A DNA stretch of 64,000 nucleotides from Microbacterium protaetiae (GTDB lineage: Bacteria > Actinomycetota > Actinomycetes > Actinomycetales > Microbacteriaceae): NCBI RefSeq assembly GCF_004135285.1, contig NZ_CP035494.1, positions 3,472,001 to 3,536,000 on the forward strand. The letters run 5' to 3'. Positions 28,929-37,063 of this stretch are shown here, in pieces. The notes below the pieces were generated by a model that saw nothing but the letters and a program-made list of their open reading frames with translations, searched no databases and had not been told where the DNA came from. A program made the position numbers and the translations under genes. How positions within the stretch are numbered: the stretch's first letter is position 1; each line of letters opens with the position of its first letter.

Positions 28929-29920
28929 GCCTGACTTTCTCTTGCAGTTCCGGGTGATGTCTTGACGGCGGTGACGGCGGAGTTCGCGTTCAGCCCGCGC
29001 TTCTTCAGCGCGCGGGCGCGTTCGCCCGCCGACCGCAGCCGCGGATTCACGTATTCGTCGATGCCGAAGTTGATGAGCGAGAGTGCCATGCCCAGCAGCG
29101 CAATGCACAGTCCGGCCGGGATGTACCACCACCAGTAGTCGGGGAATGCGCCGTTCTGCTGCGCCCAGAACAGAATCGTGCCCCAGTTGAGGTTGGTGAT
29201 CGGGATGACGCCGATGAACGCGAGGGTGGTCAGACTCAACACCGCCGCGGTCACGGTGCCCACGAAACTCGATGCGATGATCGCCAACAGGTTGGGGAGC
29301 ATCTCGATGAAGATGATGCGCCGAAGTGGCTCACCGTTGGCACGGGCCGCCTGGATGAAGTCGCGGTTGCGCAGCGACATCGTCTGCGCACGGAGCACGC
29401 GTGCACCCCACGCCCAGCCGGTGATCGCCAACACCGCCGAGATCAGCAGCAGCGGCGGATTCTCGAACTGCGAGGCCACGATGATGATCAGCGGCAGACC
29501 GGGGATCACGAGGAACACGTTCGTCAGTGCCGACAGCGACTCGCTGCGCCACCCACGCACGTATCCCGAGAGCACTCCGATGATGATCGCGATGGCGGTC
29601 GCGATGATACCGGCGAGGAACCCGACCACGAGCACACCGCGGGTGCCGTAGATGATCTGGCTGAAGATGTCCTCGCCCATGTGTGTCGTCCCCAGCAGGT
29701 GGTGCCACGAGGGAGGTTGCCGCAGCGCCGTGTAGTCCTTCTCCAGCGGACCGTACGGGGCGAGCAGATCCTGGAAGATCGCCACGAGCACGAACACGCC
29801 GAGAATGCCCAGCCCCACCACCGACTTCGGGTTGCGGAACATCGAGAAGGCAGCCCCGAGCTGCCCGCGAAGCGTCTTGCGGTCTGATGCCGCCAGTGCG
29901 GCGGCTTGCGTTGCTGCCAT
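28925..29920 (-). CDS. Opp/Dpp-type ABC permease, DppC-like
   Basis: A 331-residue inner-membrane permease with about six segments, the N-terminal SWHHLLGTTHMGEDIFSQIIYG typical of OppC/DppC, and an EAA loop (RNRDFIQAARANGEPLRRIIF). It pairs with the DppB-like subunit encoded three bases upstream. It belongs to the operon binding protein, oppD-like, oppF-like, DppB, DppC, GH3. Confidence 0.93.
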   Translation of the reverse strand: MAATQAAALAASDRKTLRGQLGAAFSMFRNPKSVVGLGILGVFVLVAIFQDLLAPYGPLEKDYTALRQPPSWHHLLGTTHMGEDIFSQIIYGTRGVLVVGFLAGIIATAIAIIIGVLSGYVRGWRSESLSALTNVFLVIPGLPLIIIVASQFENPPLLLISAVLAITGWAWGARVLRAQTMSLRNRDFIQAARANGEPLRRIIFIEMLPNLLAIIASSFVGTVTAAVLSLTTLAFIGVIPITNLNWGTILFWAQQNGAFPDYWWWYIPAGLCIALLGMALSLINFGIDEYVNPRLRSAGERARALKKRGLNANSAVTAVKTSPGTARESQA

Positions 29921-29923
29921 GGT

Positions 29924-30907
29924 TCAGCCCTCCAGCTGGCGAGTGCGGGGATCGAGGATCGCGTAGGCCACGTCTGCGAGGATGTTCGCGACGAGCACCG
30001 TCAGCGTGATGACCAGGAACAGCCCCTGCATCAGCGGGTAGTCCTTCGCCGTCGTGGCATCCAGGAGCAGCTTTCCGACGCCGGGATACGAGAACACCAG
30101 TTCCATCACTATGGTGCCGCCCACGATGAACCCGAGCGACAGCGCGAAGCTCGACAACTGCGGCAGCATCGCATTGCGGGCCGCATATCGCCACAACACC
30201 TGCCCTTGGGGCAGGCCCTTGGCCTGGGCGACGGTGACGAAGTCCTCGTCGAGAACGGTGATCATCATGTTGCGCATGCCCAAGATCCAGCCTCCCAGCG
30301 ACGCGACGACAATGGTCAGCGCCGGAAGCGTCCCATGGACGATGACATCGCCGATGAACTGGAATGTGAATGCAGGATCGGCCCCTTTTCCGTACGCGTG
30401 AGACGCCGGGAACCAGCCCAGAGACGACGCGAAGACCGCTATCGCAATCAGGCCCATCCAGAAGTACGGCACCGTGGAGAAGAACGTCGCGAACGGCACG
30501 ACAAGGTCGGCCTTGCTGCCGCGCCGCCAGCCGATGATGGCGCCGAAAGCGGTGCCCAGAACGAACGAGATGATCGTCGCCAGGCCCACCAAGCCCACGG
30601 TCCACGGCAGTGCGGCGCCGATGACGTCGGTGACCGGCGCCAGACCGCGCGAGAACGACCTGCCGAGGTCGCCGTGCAGCAGCAGACCCCAGTACTGGAT
30701 GTACTGCTGCCACAGCGTCATGTCGTTGTCGAGTCCGAACAGGATCTTCAGCGAGTCGATGGCCTCGGGACTTATCCGACCCTGGTTGGAGGCGATGTAG
30801 GCGCTGACCGGATCGCCCTTCATCATGCGCGGAAGGAAGAAGTTGATGGTGATGGCGGCCCATGCCGTGAACAAATAGAACACTGCGCGGCGTAGGAAGA
30901 ATCTCAT
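29924..30907 (-). CDS. Opp/Dpp-type ABC permease, DppB-like
   Basis: A 327-residue permease with the DppB opening MRFFLRRAVFYLFTAW, an N-terminal periplasmic region with DPVSAYIASNQG and an EAA loop (LDEDFVTVAQAKGLPQGQVLW). Its start overlaps the stop of the ATPase gene by four bases (ATGA at 30904-30907). Confidence 0.93.
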   Translation of the reverse strand: MRFFLRRAVFYLFTAWAAITINFFLPRMMKGDPVSAYIASNQGRISPEAIDSLKILFGLDNDMTLWQQYIQYWGLLLHGDLGRSFSRGLAPVTDVIGAALPWTVGLVGLATIISFVLGTAFGAIIGWRRGSKADLVVPFATFFSTVPYFWMGLIAIAVFASSLGWFPASHAYGKGADPAFTFQFIGDVIVHGTLPALTIVVASLGGWILGMRNMMITVLDEDFVTVAQAKGLPQGQVLWRYAARNAMLPQLSSFALSLGFIVGGTIVMELVFSYPGVGKLLLDATTAKDYPLMQGLFLVITLTVLVANILADVAYAILDPRTRQLEG

Positions 30908-31704
30908 GACCGGCCCTCCTGTGCGGTACCGAACAGCGCGTGCGGGTCGGGGGACGCATCGCGCAGGGCGCGGGTGTAGGGATGCTGCGGGTCGAGGATC
31001 ACGTCGTCGGCAGGGCCGCGCTCAACGACCTCGCCGTGGTGCAGCACCATGATCTCGTCGCTGAAGTGGCGCGCGGTGGCCAGGTCGTGCGTGATGTAGA
31101 GCACGCCCAGCCCCGACTCGCGCTGCAGGTCGGCCAGCAGCGTGAGCACACCCAGTCGCAACGAGACGTCGAGCATCGACACCGGTTCGTCGGCGACGAG
31201 CAGAGCCGGCCGCGACGCCAGGGCGCGCGCTATCGCGACCCGCTGTCGCTGCCCGCCCGACAGTTCATGCGGACGGCGATCGATGACCGCCGGGGCGTCG
31301 AGCTGCACACGTTCGAGAAGCCGCATGACTTCGTCTTCGACCTCGTCTGCCGCAACGACGCGATCCAATTGCAGGGGCCGCTGAATGTGGTAGCGAATGG
31401 TTCGCGCAGGGTTCAGCGATGCGAACGGGTCCTGAAAGACCATGCGCAGCTGCTGACGGTACCTGCGCAATCCCTTGCCGCTGCGCGGGATCGGCACGCC
31501 GTCGATCAAGATGTCGCCGTTGGTGGGTCGCTCAAGCTGGGTCAGGATCTTCGCGATCGTGGACTTGCCGCTGCCGCTCTGGCCGACCAGCGCGATCGTC
31601 TGCCCCGAGTTGAGTGTGAAGCTGACATCGTTCAGGGCGAGAAGCTCCCCCGACCCACGGACCCGATACTTCTTGGTGACGTGTGAGAACTCCAGGGTGG
31701 TCAT
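30904..31704 (-). CDS. ABC transporter ATPase, OppF-like
   Basis: A 266-residue ATPase. Walker A ALVGQSGSGKST, signature LSGGQRQRVAIARAL, Walker B LLVADEPVSMLD. It ends with the OppF/DppF-type tail (PQHPYTRALRDASPDP). The start is ATG 31704, which overlaps the stop of the preceding ATPase gene by ATGA; a longer frame upstream has no support. It is shorter than the usual 320 residues because the extra C-terminal region is brief. Confidence 0.92.
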   Translation of the reverse strand: MTTLEFSHVTKKYRVRGSGELLALNDVSFTLNSGQTIALVGQSGSGKSTIAKILTQLERPTNGDILIDGVPIPRSGKGLRRYRQQLRMVFQDPFASLNPARTIRYHIQRPLQLDRVVAADEVEDEVMRLLERVQLDAPAVIDRRPHELSGGQRQRVAIARALASRPALLVADEPVSMLDVSLRLGVLTLLADLQRESGLGVLYITHDLATARHFSDEIMVLHHGEVVERGPADDVILDPQHPYTRALRDASPDPHALFGTAQEGRS

Positions 31705-32567
31705 CGCGTCTCCGTTCCTGCGCCGACGCGGCCCGCATACGTGCCGCGTGCCCCGGTGAGGCTCGGGAACGACGAGAGCAGTCGTTGCGTGTAGGGATGC
31801 TGCGGCCGGCGATACATCTCTTCGGCCGCGGCGAGTTCGACGATCGCGCCGTCTTTCATGACCGCTATCCGGTCGGAGATCTCCAGCAGCAAGGGCAGGT
31901 CGTGCGTGATGAAGATGACCGAGAAGCCGAACTGGTGGCGCAGTTCCGAGATCTTCTGCAGGATCTCCCGCTGCACGAGAACATCGAGCGCTGTCGTCGG
32001 CTCGTCCATGACCATCAGCTGGGGGCGCAGCGCCAACGCCATCGCGATCATGACGCGCTGTCGCATCCCGCCCGACAGCTCGTGGGCGAACGAACGCGCG
32101 CGCTGGCTGCCCACTCCGACGAGATCGAGAAGCTCGCCCGCAGCCGCAACCCGTTCGCGCCTGCTCATTCCGGGCCGGTGCACAGCGAACACGTCTACAA
32201 GCTGGCTGCGGATGTTGGCGACCGGGTTCAAGGCGTTCATGGCGCCCTGGAACACCATCGACACCTTGTCCCACCGAAATTGCTGCAGCGCCCTCGCATC
32301 GAGGGCGTTGATGTCGACGCTGCCACCGTCGGCGTCGTGGAACGTGACGCTGCCGGCAGTGATGACGGCCGGAGGGCGCAGCAGTCGTTGGATGCCGTAG
32401 GCGAGGGTCGTCTTGCCGCTGCCGGACTCGCCGGCCAGGCCCAGGATCTCACCGCGGCGCAGGGTCAACGAGACGTCGCGGACCGCCTCGACGGGCGGTT
32501 CCACGTCGTAGACGATGGAGTACCCGGCCACCGTCAGCACGGGATCATCGATCACAGAGTCGTTCAC
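31701..32567 (-). CDS. ABC transporter ATPase, OppD-like
   Basis: A 288-residue ATPase with Walker A GLAGESGSGKTTL, signature ELSGGMRQRVMIAMAL, Walker B LMVMDEPTTALD and the OppD-type tail RRPQHPYTQRLL. I place the start at GTG 32567, with GAGAGAAG just upstream. The in-frame ATG at 32603 lies in the loop of a 14-bp stem, so it is unlikely to be used. Confidence 0.9.
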   Translation of the reverse strand: MNDSVIDDPVLTVAGYSIVYDVEPPVEAVRDVSLTLRRGEILGLAGESGSGKTTLAYGIQRLLRPPAVITAGSVTFHDADGGSVDINALDARALQQFRWDKVSMVFQGAMNALNPVANIRSQLVDVFAVHRPGMSRRERVAAAGELLDLVGVGSQRARSFAHELSGGMRQRVMIAMALALRPQLMVMDEPTTALDVLVQREILQKISELRHQFGFSVIFITHDLPLLLEISDRIAVMKDGAIVELAAAEEMYRRPQHPYTQRLLSSFPSLTGARGTYAGRVGAGTETR

Positions 32568-32587
32568 AGGTCTTCTCTCGGGGTCGA

Positions 32588-32620
32588 CGTGGAGGGCGGG
32601 CATGCCGCCCGCCCTCCACG
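32588..32620 (-). promoter_or_regulatory. Strong stem-loop between binding-protein and ATPase genes
   Basis: CGTGGAGGGCGGGC and GCCCGCCCTCCACG pair perfectly (14 bp) around the loop ATGCC. It lies 11 bases after the stop of the binding-protein gene. Such hairpins, with no T-run, usually protect the 3' end of the upstream message or partly stop transcription, which raises the amount of binding protein over the membrane subunits. Confidence 0.8.
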
Positions 32621-32630
32621 TACCGGGGGG

Positions 32631-34289
32631 TCAGGACGCCGGCTTCAGCTTCGTGAGGATCAGCGCCGCGGTGGGCTGGGTCGGGTCCGGCGAGATGTAC
32701 GGGTCATCTGCACTGGGCCAGCCGACGTAGTTGCGCGTGTTGTACTGTCCGATGAACGGTCGCGTTCCCACGGCCATGCCCGGCACGTCATCGACGAAGA
32801 TCTTCTGGACCTTCTCCAGGGCGGCCTTGCGCGTTGCGTCATCGGTCGCCGTGGCGAACGCCTGCAGCGCTGCGGTGGCTTCCTTGTTGTCGTAGCGGCC
32901 GAAGTTGTAGTTGGCCACTTCGCCCTTCGGCTTGAGGAAGCGCCCATCCATGATGTTCGAGTACAGGTCGTAGGGGGTCATCCCCGTGTCGGTCCAGTGC
33001 AGGATCGCCTGGAAGTCGCCCTTGGCGATGGCGTCGAGCCAGCTGTCCGCATCGGGCGTCTGCACGCTCGCGTCGACACCCAGAGCCTTCACCGAGTCGG
33101 AGATGAGGCTGATTCCGGTCACATAATCGTTCCACCCCTGCGGCACCTTCAGTTCGAAGGTCACGGCCTCACCGTCTGGGTCAACGAGCTTGTCGTTCTT
33201 CCAGGTGTAGCCAGCGTCGGTGAGCACCTGCTTGGCGCCGTCCACATCGACCGTGAGTTTCTTGCCCTGGAACTCCGGCGAGATCCAGCTGTCGCCGGCC
33301 GGACTGGGCAGCGCGGTGACAGAGTCGAGCACCGGCACGCCGCCTTCACGCGCGATCGAGGCGTGCTTCTCGCGATCCATGACCATGTTCACTGCTTTGC
33401 GGAATGCCACGTCATCGAAGGGTTTGGTCTGCGTGTTCACAAACATCGCGTCGATTCCCAGGCCGGCTGCAGCCCAATACACGTTGTGGTCGGGATCCTT
33501 GTCGATGAAGGCCGACTGCACGTTCGGAATGAACGCCTGCGCCCAATCGGCGTCGCCGCTGGCCAGTGCCGTCGTCAGTGCCGTGTTGTCGTTGTACGAG
33601 ACGTAGTACAGCGTGGGCACGGCGAGCTTTCCGCCCCAGTAGTCGTCACGGGCGGTCAGCTCGACACTCTGCGTGGTGAACTTCGACAGCACGTACGGGC
33701 CCGTTCCCACCGGATCTTTGTTGGTCTCGGTGGTCGGGTCGGCGACCTTCTCCCAGATGTGCTTGGGAACGATGAACTTGTGCAAGACCTTGTCTTGCTT
33801 CACGTACATCGGGTTGTCGAAGGTGATGGTGGCGGTGTCACCGTCTTCAGTGACGTCTTTGATCCCCAGCGCGGTCAAGTCGAGTTGAGGCTTGTCTTTG
33901 AGTAGCTGGAACGTGTATGCGATGTCGTCGGCGGTGAAGTCCTCGCCGTCGCTCCACTTCACGCCCGACCGGGCGGTGACCGTGAGCGCCGTGTACGTGT
34001 CGTTCCAGTCGAGCTTCTCGGCCAGCCATGGCGTGATCTCGGTATCGCTGCCCACGAGATTGACCATGGCCAGCGGCTCGTAGATCGCGTTGGCATACCC
34101 GAGCGTCATCGCCGACGCGTTGCTGATGAACGGGTTGTTCGACTCGGTCGTGATGGCGCCGTCTGGCTTGGCGATGGTGAGAGCGGCACCCTCTTCGGGC
34201 GACGCATTTCCCCCGCCCCCGCCGGAACAGCCGGCCAAGGCGAGTGCGGCGACGATCCCCGTCGCCGCGAGAGCGAATCTGAGCCTCAT
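32631..34289 (-). CDS. Extracellular solute-binding lipoprotein, family 5
   Basis: A 552-residue lipoprotein with signal and lipobox LALAGCSG, then a Gly-rich linker and an SBP_bac_5 domain (ITPWLAEKLDWNDTYTALTV, GVKWSDGEDFTADDIAYTF, DPVGTGPYVLSKF). Although the family is named for peptides, some relatives bind beta-linked oligosaccharides; the coupled GH3 enzyme makes a beta-glucan or xylan fragment the likely ligand here. The start has AAGGAGAAGCA just upstream. Confidence 0.93.
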   Translation of the reverse strand: MRLRFALAATGIVAALALAGCSGGGGGNASPEEGAALTIAKPDGAITTESNNPFISNASAMTLGYANAIYEPLAMVNLVGSDTEITPWLAEKLDWNDTYTALTVTARSGVKWSDGEDFTADDIAYTFQLLKDKPQLDLTALGIKDVTEDGDTATITFDNPMYVKQDKVLHKFIVPKHIWEKVADPTTETNKDPVGTGPYVLSKFTTQSVELTARDDYWGGKLAVPTLYYVSYNDNTALTTALASGDADWAQAFIPNVQSAFIDKDPDHNVYWAAAGLGIDAMFVNTQTKPFDDVAFRKAVNMVMDREKHASIAREGGVPVLDSVTALPSPAGDSWISPEFQGKKLTVDVDGAKQVLTDAGYTWKNDKLVDPDGEAVTFELKVPQGWNDYVTGISLISDSVKALGVDASVQTPDADSWLDAIAKGDFQAILHWTDTGMTPYDLYSNIMDGRFLKPKGEVANYNFGRYDNKEATAALQAFATATDDATRKAALEKVQKIFVDDVPGMAVGTRPFIGQYNTRNYVGWPSADDPYISPDPTQPTAALILTKLKPAS

Positions 34290-34333
34290 TGCTTCTCCTT
34301 TTTCGGTGGGGCGAACCGCTGCCCCGCTGTGTT

Positions 34334-34393
34334 ACTTACTTTCTCGCCAGTAAGTTAGGTGAGAGATTACTGGAGAGTAAGTTGGGTGGTCAA
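34334..34393 (-). promoter_or_regulatory. Promoter and TetR operators of the ABC/GH3 operon
   Basis: On the minus strand TTGACC (34393-34388) and TAATCT (34369-34364) are 18 bases apart, a good -35/-10 pair. Two inverted repeats with the same half-site lie here: TTACT-GGAG-AGTAA (34367-34380), which spans the -10 and spacer, and ACTTACT-TTCTCGCC-AGTAAGT (34334-34355), just downstream of the -10. They are the likely binding sites of the divergent TetR-type regulator and would block transcription when bound. Confidence 0.75.
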
Positions 34394-34416
34394 GTCCGAC
34401 TTCTGAAGGGGGCCGA

Positions 34417-35061
34417 ATGCCCGGGTCACATGGCGGTGGGGTGCGCTCGCGTCCCGAGACCGAGCGCAAGCGCACCGAGATCCTCAAGGCCGCGATCGAG
34501 ACGTTCGGCGCGAAAGGATCCACCAACGGCACGCTCGCCGACATCGCCGAGCAGGTGGGAATGACCCACGCCGGCGTGCTGCACCACTTCGGATCGAAAC
34601 AGAATCTGCTGCTCGAGGTGCTCTCCTACCGCGATGCCAGCGACGTCGAAGACCTCGATGAGAAGCACATCCCCGACGGCCCCGCGTTGTTCCTGCATCT
34701 CGTGCGCACAGCGTTCGCGAACGCGCACCGACCAGGCATCGTCCAGGTGTACACGGTGCTCTCCGCCGAGTCCGTGACCGACGACCACCCCGCGCGCGAG
34801 TTCTTCGAGAAGCGATACGCCACCTTGCGCCGAGAGGTGGCCGACGCATTCCGTGTTCTCTGCGCGCGCGCCGGAGTGAAAGAGCCCGCGACCGTCGCCG
34901 CGGCATCCGCCAGCATCCTCGCCGTCATGGACGGTATTCAGCTGCAGTGGCTCCTCGACCAGAGCGCCGTCGAACTCGGTGAGGCCAGCGAATTCGCCAT
35001 CCGCGCGATAGTGAACGGCGTGCTGCATCCCGGTCCTGAGTTGGGCAGCTACGCCGACTGA
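34417..35061 (+). CDS. TetR-family regulator
   Basis: A 214-residue regulator with an N-terminal TetR helix-turn-helix (RTEILKAAIETFGAKG, ADIAEQVGMTHAGVLHHFGS) and an alpha-helical ligand domain. The start at ATG 34417 has GAAGGGGG upstream. It is divergent from the solute-binding gene, with two inverted-repeat operators between them, so it most likely represses the ABC/GH3 operon and perhaps itself. LacI regulators are more usual for such sugar operons, so a TetR here is uncommon. Confidence 0.92.
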   Translation: MPGSHGGGVRSRPETERKRTEILKAAIETFGAKGSTNGTLADIAEQVGMTHAGVLHHFGSKQNLLLEVLSYRDASDVEDLDEKHIPDGPALFLHLVRTAFANAHRPGIVQVYTVLSAESVTDDHPAREFFEKRYATLRREVADAFRVLCARAGVKEPATVAAASASILAVMDGIQLQWLLDQSAVELGEASEFAIRAIVNGVLHPGPELGSYAD

Positions 35062-35163
35062 GTTCGCAAGAGTGCGCGACGCCGTGTCGTCAAGGGGGCA
35101 GCCAACCCACCCCACGCGTGGCATCGTGTGAAGGTATCCGCCTGGCAAGTGAAAGGATGCCCC

Positions 35164-35649
35164 ATGTTCGCGCGCTTCGAGACGCCCGAAGAGCTCTTTG
35201 CCTATCGGCTCGGTTCGGCCCTGACGATGGAGAACGATTCTCTTCAGATGCTCGCCGACCTTGAGAAGGCGGCGCTCTCCGAAGACGTGAGGGAGATGTT
35301 CCGACACCACGCAAGCCAGACACGCGACCAGATCGACAACCTGCACGAGATCTTTCGTGTCCTCGGCCTGACGATGACCGAGGCGCGATCGCCCACCACG
35401 AAAAAGCTCGTCAAGGAGGGCAACGCGCTTCTGCGCAAGGCGGATGAGAAGCTGCGCGACGACATCGCCGTCGCCGCAGCGCTACGCGCAGAGCACCACG
35501 AGATCTCGGCCTACCAGAGCCTGGTCGCCAGCGCCCGGCGGCTGCACCCGGCCCAGGTGGTGCATCTGCTCTCCGCCAACCTCGAACAGGAGCAGCACAC
35601 CAGCGAAGAACTGGCGGCCAAGGCCAAGGAGCTGGCACGCACGATGTGA
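35164..35649 (+). CDS. Ferritin-like DUF892 (YciF-type) protein
   Basis: A 161-residue all-helical protein with four long helices. The residues that could bind metal are in MENDSLQML, FRHHASQTRDQI, AEHHEISAYQSL and NLEQEQHTSEEL. YciE/YciF relatives are stress-linked ferritin-like proteins. The start is ATG 35164 after GAAAGGA; the frame upstream to 35128 lacks a ribosome site. It is convergent with a DUF7882 gene six bases away. Confidence 0.85.
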   Translation: MFARFETPEELFAYRLGSALTMENDSLQMLADLEKAALSEDVREMFRHHASQTRDQIDNLHEIFRVLGLTMTEARSPTTKKLVKEGNALLRKADEKLRDDIAVAAALRAEHHEISAYQSLVASARRLHPAQVVHLLSANLEQEQHTSEELAAKAKELARTM

Positions 35650-35654
35650 TCGGG

Positions 35655-36008
35655 TCACGTCGTCGCCGACACCGCCGTGGCCGATCCTTCGACGCTGGTC
35701 GGCCCTGCGTCGATGTGCTCGGCCACCAGCTGAATGCCGCCCGAGGTGTTCGCCGAGTTCGCCAGATCATGGATCCATTCCCGGCTCAGCTCGGGCGGTT
35801 CGGGATCATTGAAGACGAATCGCAGCGGAATCGACGGATGGAGCCAGATGGTCGAGCGGCCGCGCGGCTCGTCTTCGTGATGCTGCCAAGACAGCGTGAA
35901 GCTCTCACCCCGCCGCAGTTTCGTGGCGATGACGACCTTGAGGTGCGCCAGCGCGCGGTCGTCGATATGGATGGGCATGCTTGGCCCGCCGTAGTACATA
36001 GTGCCCAT
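35655..36008 (-). CDS. DUF7882-type small protein, paralog 1
   Basis: A 117-residue protein opening MGTMYYGGPSMPIHIDDRAL, followed by LAHLKVVIATKLRRGESFTLSW and STIWLHPSIPLRFVF. This is a small family common in Microbacteriaceae, sometimes wrongly labelled as DNA ligase. The biochemical role is unknown. A diverged paralog is at 36710. Confidence 0.75.
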   Translation of the reverse strand: MGTMYYGGPSMPIHIDDRALAHLKVVIATKLRRGESFTLSWQHHEDEPRGRSTIWLHPSIPLRFVFNDPEPPELSREWIHDLANSANTSGGIQLVAEHIDAGPTSVEGSATAVSATT

Positions 36009-36061
36009 GAGGTAACCCTAGGCGTCGCGCAGCACGAAAGCGCCGGCGGCCTCGATTCTTC

Positions 36062-36520
36062 TCATTCGGGCGCGTCTTCTGCGGGGTGCCCATCCGAATA
36101 GTCGGGGCGTTCGGGCTGCTCGGGCTGCGTCTGTCCCTCGCCGCCCTCCCGTCCGCCATACGGGCGGCCATGATCAGCGAACTCCTCTCGCATGAAGACG
36201 AAGGTCCAGTCGCCCAGCGTGAAGCGCGCACCGGTGCGCAAGACCTCGCCGTCCTGCCCTTCTGCTGTTGACATGGGTTGCAGCCGCGCATTCGTCTCGC
36301 CTGCCGCATGCGGCACGAAGACGAACTCATCGCGGTCGTCGTGTCGGATTTCGCCCGCGATCGGATCGACACCCTCGAGGCGAATATCCGCGTCGGCCGC
36401 TGAGCCGATGGTGATGAGTTCACCCCGCAGCTCCTCTTCGTGATGCCGATCTTCTCGCGAGACGATCAGTCGCGGATTGCCGGCACCCCACTCGGCGTGG
36501 GTGGTCGTCGGATGTGACAT
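36062..36520 (-). CDS. FHA-like domain protein
   Basis: A 152-residue protein. Residues about 12-105 have the strand pattern of an FHA domain (LIVSREDRHHEEELRGELI, ITIGSAADADIRLEG, ARFTLGDWTFVF). The phosphothreonine-binding Arg after Gly and the SxxH are not clearly kept (IGS and IAGEIRH instead), so binding may be altered. The rest is an acidic, Pro/Gln/Glu-rich tail. Start at ATG 36520 with GGGGGAAC upstream. It lies between the two DUF7882 genes. Confidence 0.65.
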   Translation of the reverse strand: MSHPTTTHAEWGAGNPRLIVSREDRHHEEELRGELITIGSAADADIRLEGVDPIAGEIRHDDRDEFVFVPHAAGETNARLQPMSTAEGQDGEVLRTGARFTLGDWTFVFMREEFADHGRPYGGREGGEGQTQPEQPERPDYSDGHPAEDAPE

Positions 36521-36709
36521 GTGTTCCCCCTGAACTGATGGCAGCGTGCGCTGACGGGATTCGTCTCTTTCAGTACACCGCCCCGACAAGGCGCGCCGCC
36601 AGGGGATTGACATGGCGCGCCAGATGACTCCCCGCCAGATATGGTGAGGCGTGGCGCCGTCGTCGATCCAATTCGGCAGGTTCCTCTTCCGGCATATCCA
36701 GGAGGGTTC

Positions 36710-37027
36710 ATGGGCAAGTTCATCTATCAAGAGTCAGTGAGCGTAGAGATCGAAGACCGTGCGCTCGCACATCTGCAGGTGGTGATCCTCGACAAGCTGC
36801 GCCGAGCGGAGTCGTTTGCCTTCAGCTGGCGTGAAGACACCAGCATCGGCGACGGCCGCACGACAGTGTGGGTCAACGCTGCCTCTGCACTCGTCTTCAA
36901 ATACCACGGCAGCCGGTCGCCACAGCTCGATCCGGATTGGCTCGAAGCGCTGGCCAGCGTGGCCAACAGTCCGTCTGGCCTGCGCCTGGTCCCCCAGCCC
37001 GGGCCCGCTAACGGCACCAACGCATGA
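36710..37027 (+). CDS. DUF7882-type small protein, paralog 2
   Basis: A 105-residue protein whose core (IEDRALAHLQVVILDKLRRA, ESFAFSW, TTVWVNAASALVF) clearly matches the product of 35655-36008 but lacks the YYGGP start. The start at ATG 36710 has GGAGGG three bases upstream. Function unknown. The 190 bases between this gene and the FHA-like gene hold the promoters of both but no other gene. Confidence 0.75.
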   Translation: MGKFIYQESVSVEIEDRALAHLQVVILDKLRRAESFAFSWREDTSIGDGRTTVWVNAASALVFKYHGSRSPQLDPDWLEALASVANSPSGLRLVPQPGPANGTNA

Positions 37028-37032
37028 CCGAC

Positions 37033-37051
37033 GCCGCGGACCGTACGCGGC
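37033..37051. terminator. Possible bidirectional terminator
   Basis: GCCGCG and CGCGGC form a 6-bp stem with a 7-base loop, between the convergent DUF7882 paralog and DUF6766-like gene. It has no T-run, so the call is weak. Confidence 0.35.
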
Positions 37052-37063
37052 ATCAGCGGGGGC

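Noticed and set aside
32568..32603. ATG 32603 as start of the OppD-like ATPase
   Set aside because: The codon is in the loop of a 14-bp hairpin and GTG 32567 has a ribosome site.
31683..33905. A 740-codon frame on the plus strand
   Set aside because: Antisense to the ABC ATPase and binding-protein genes; shadow composition.
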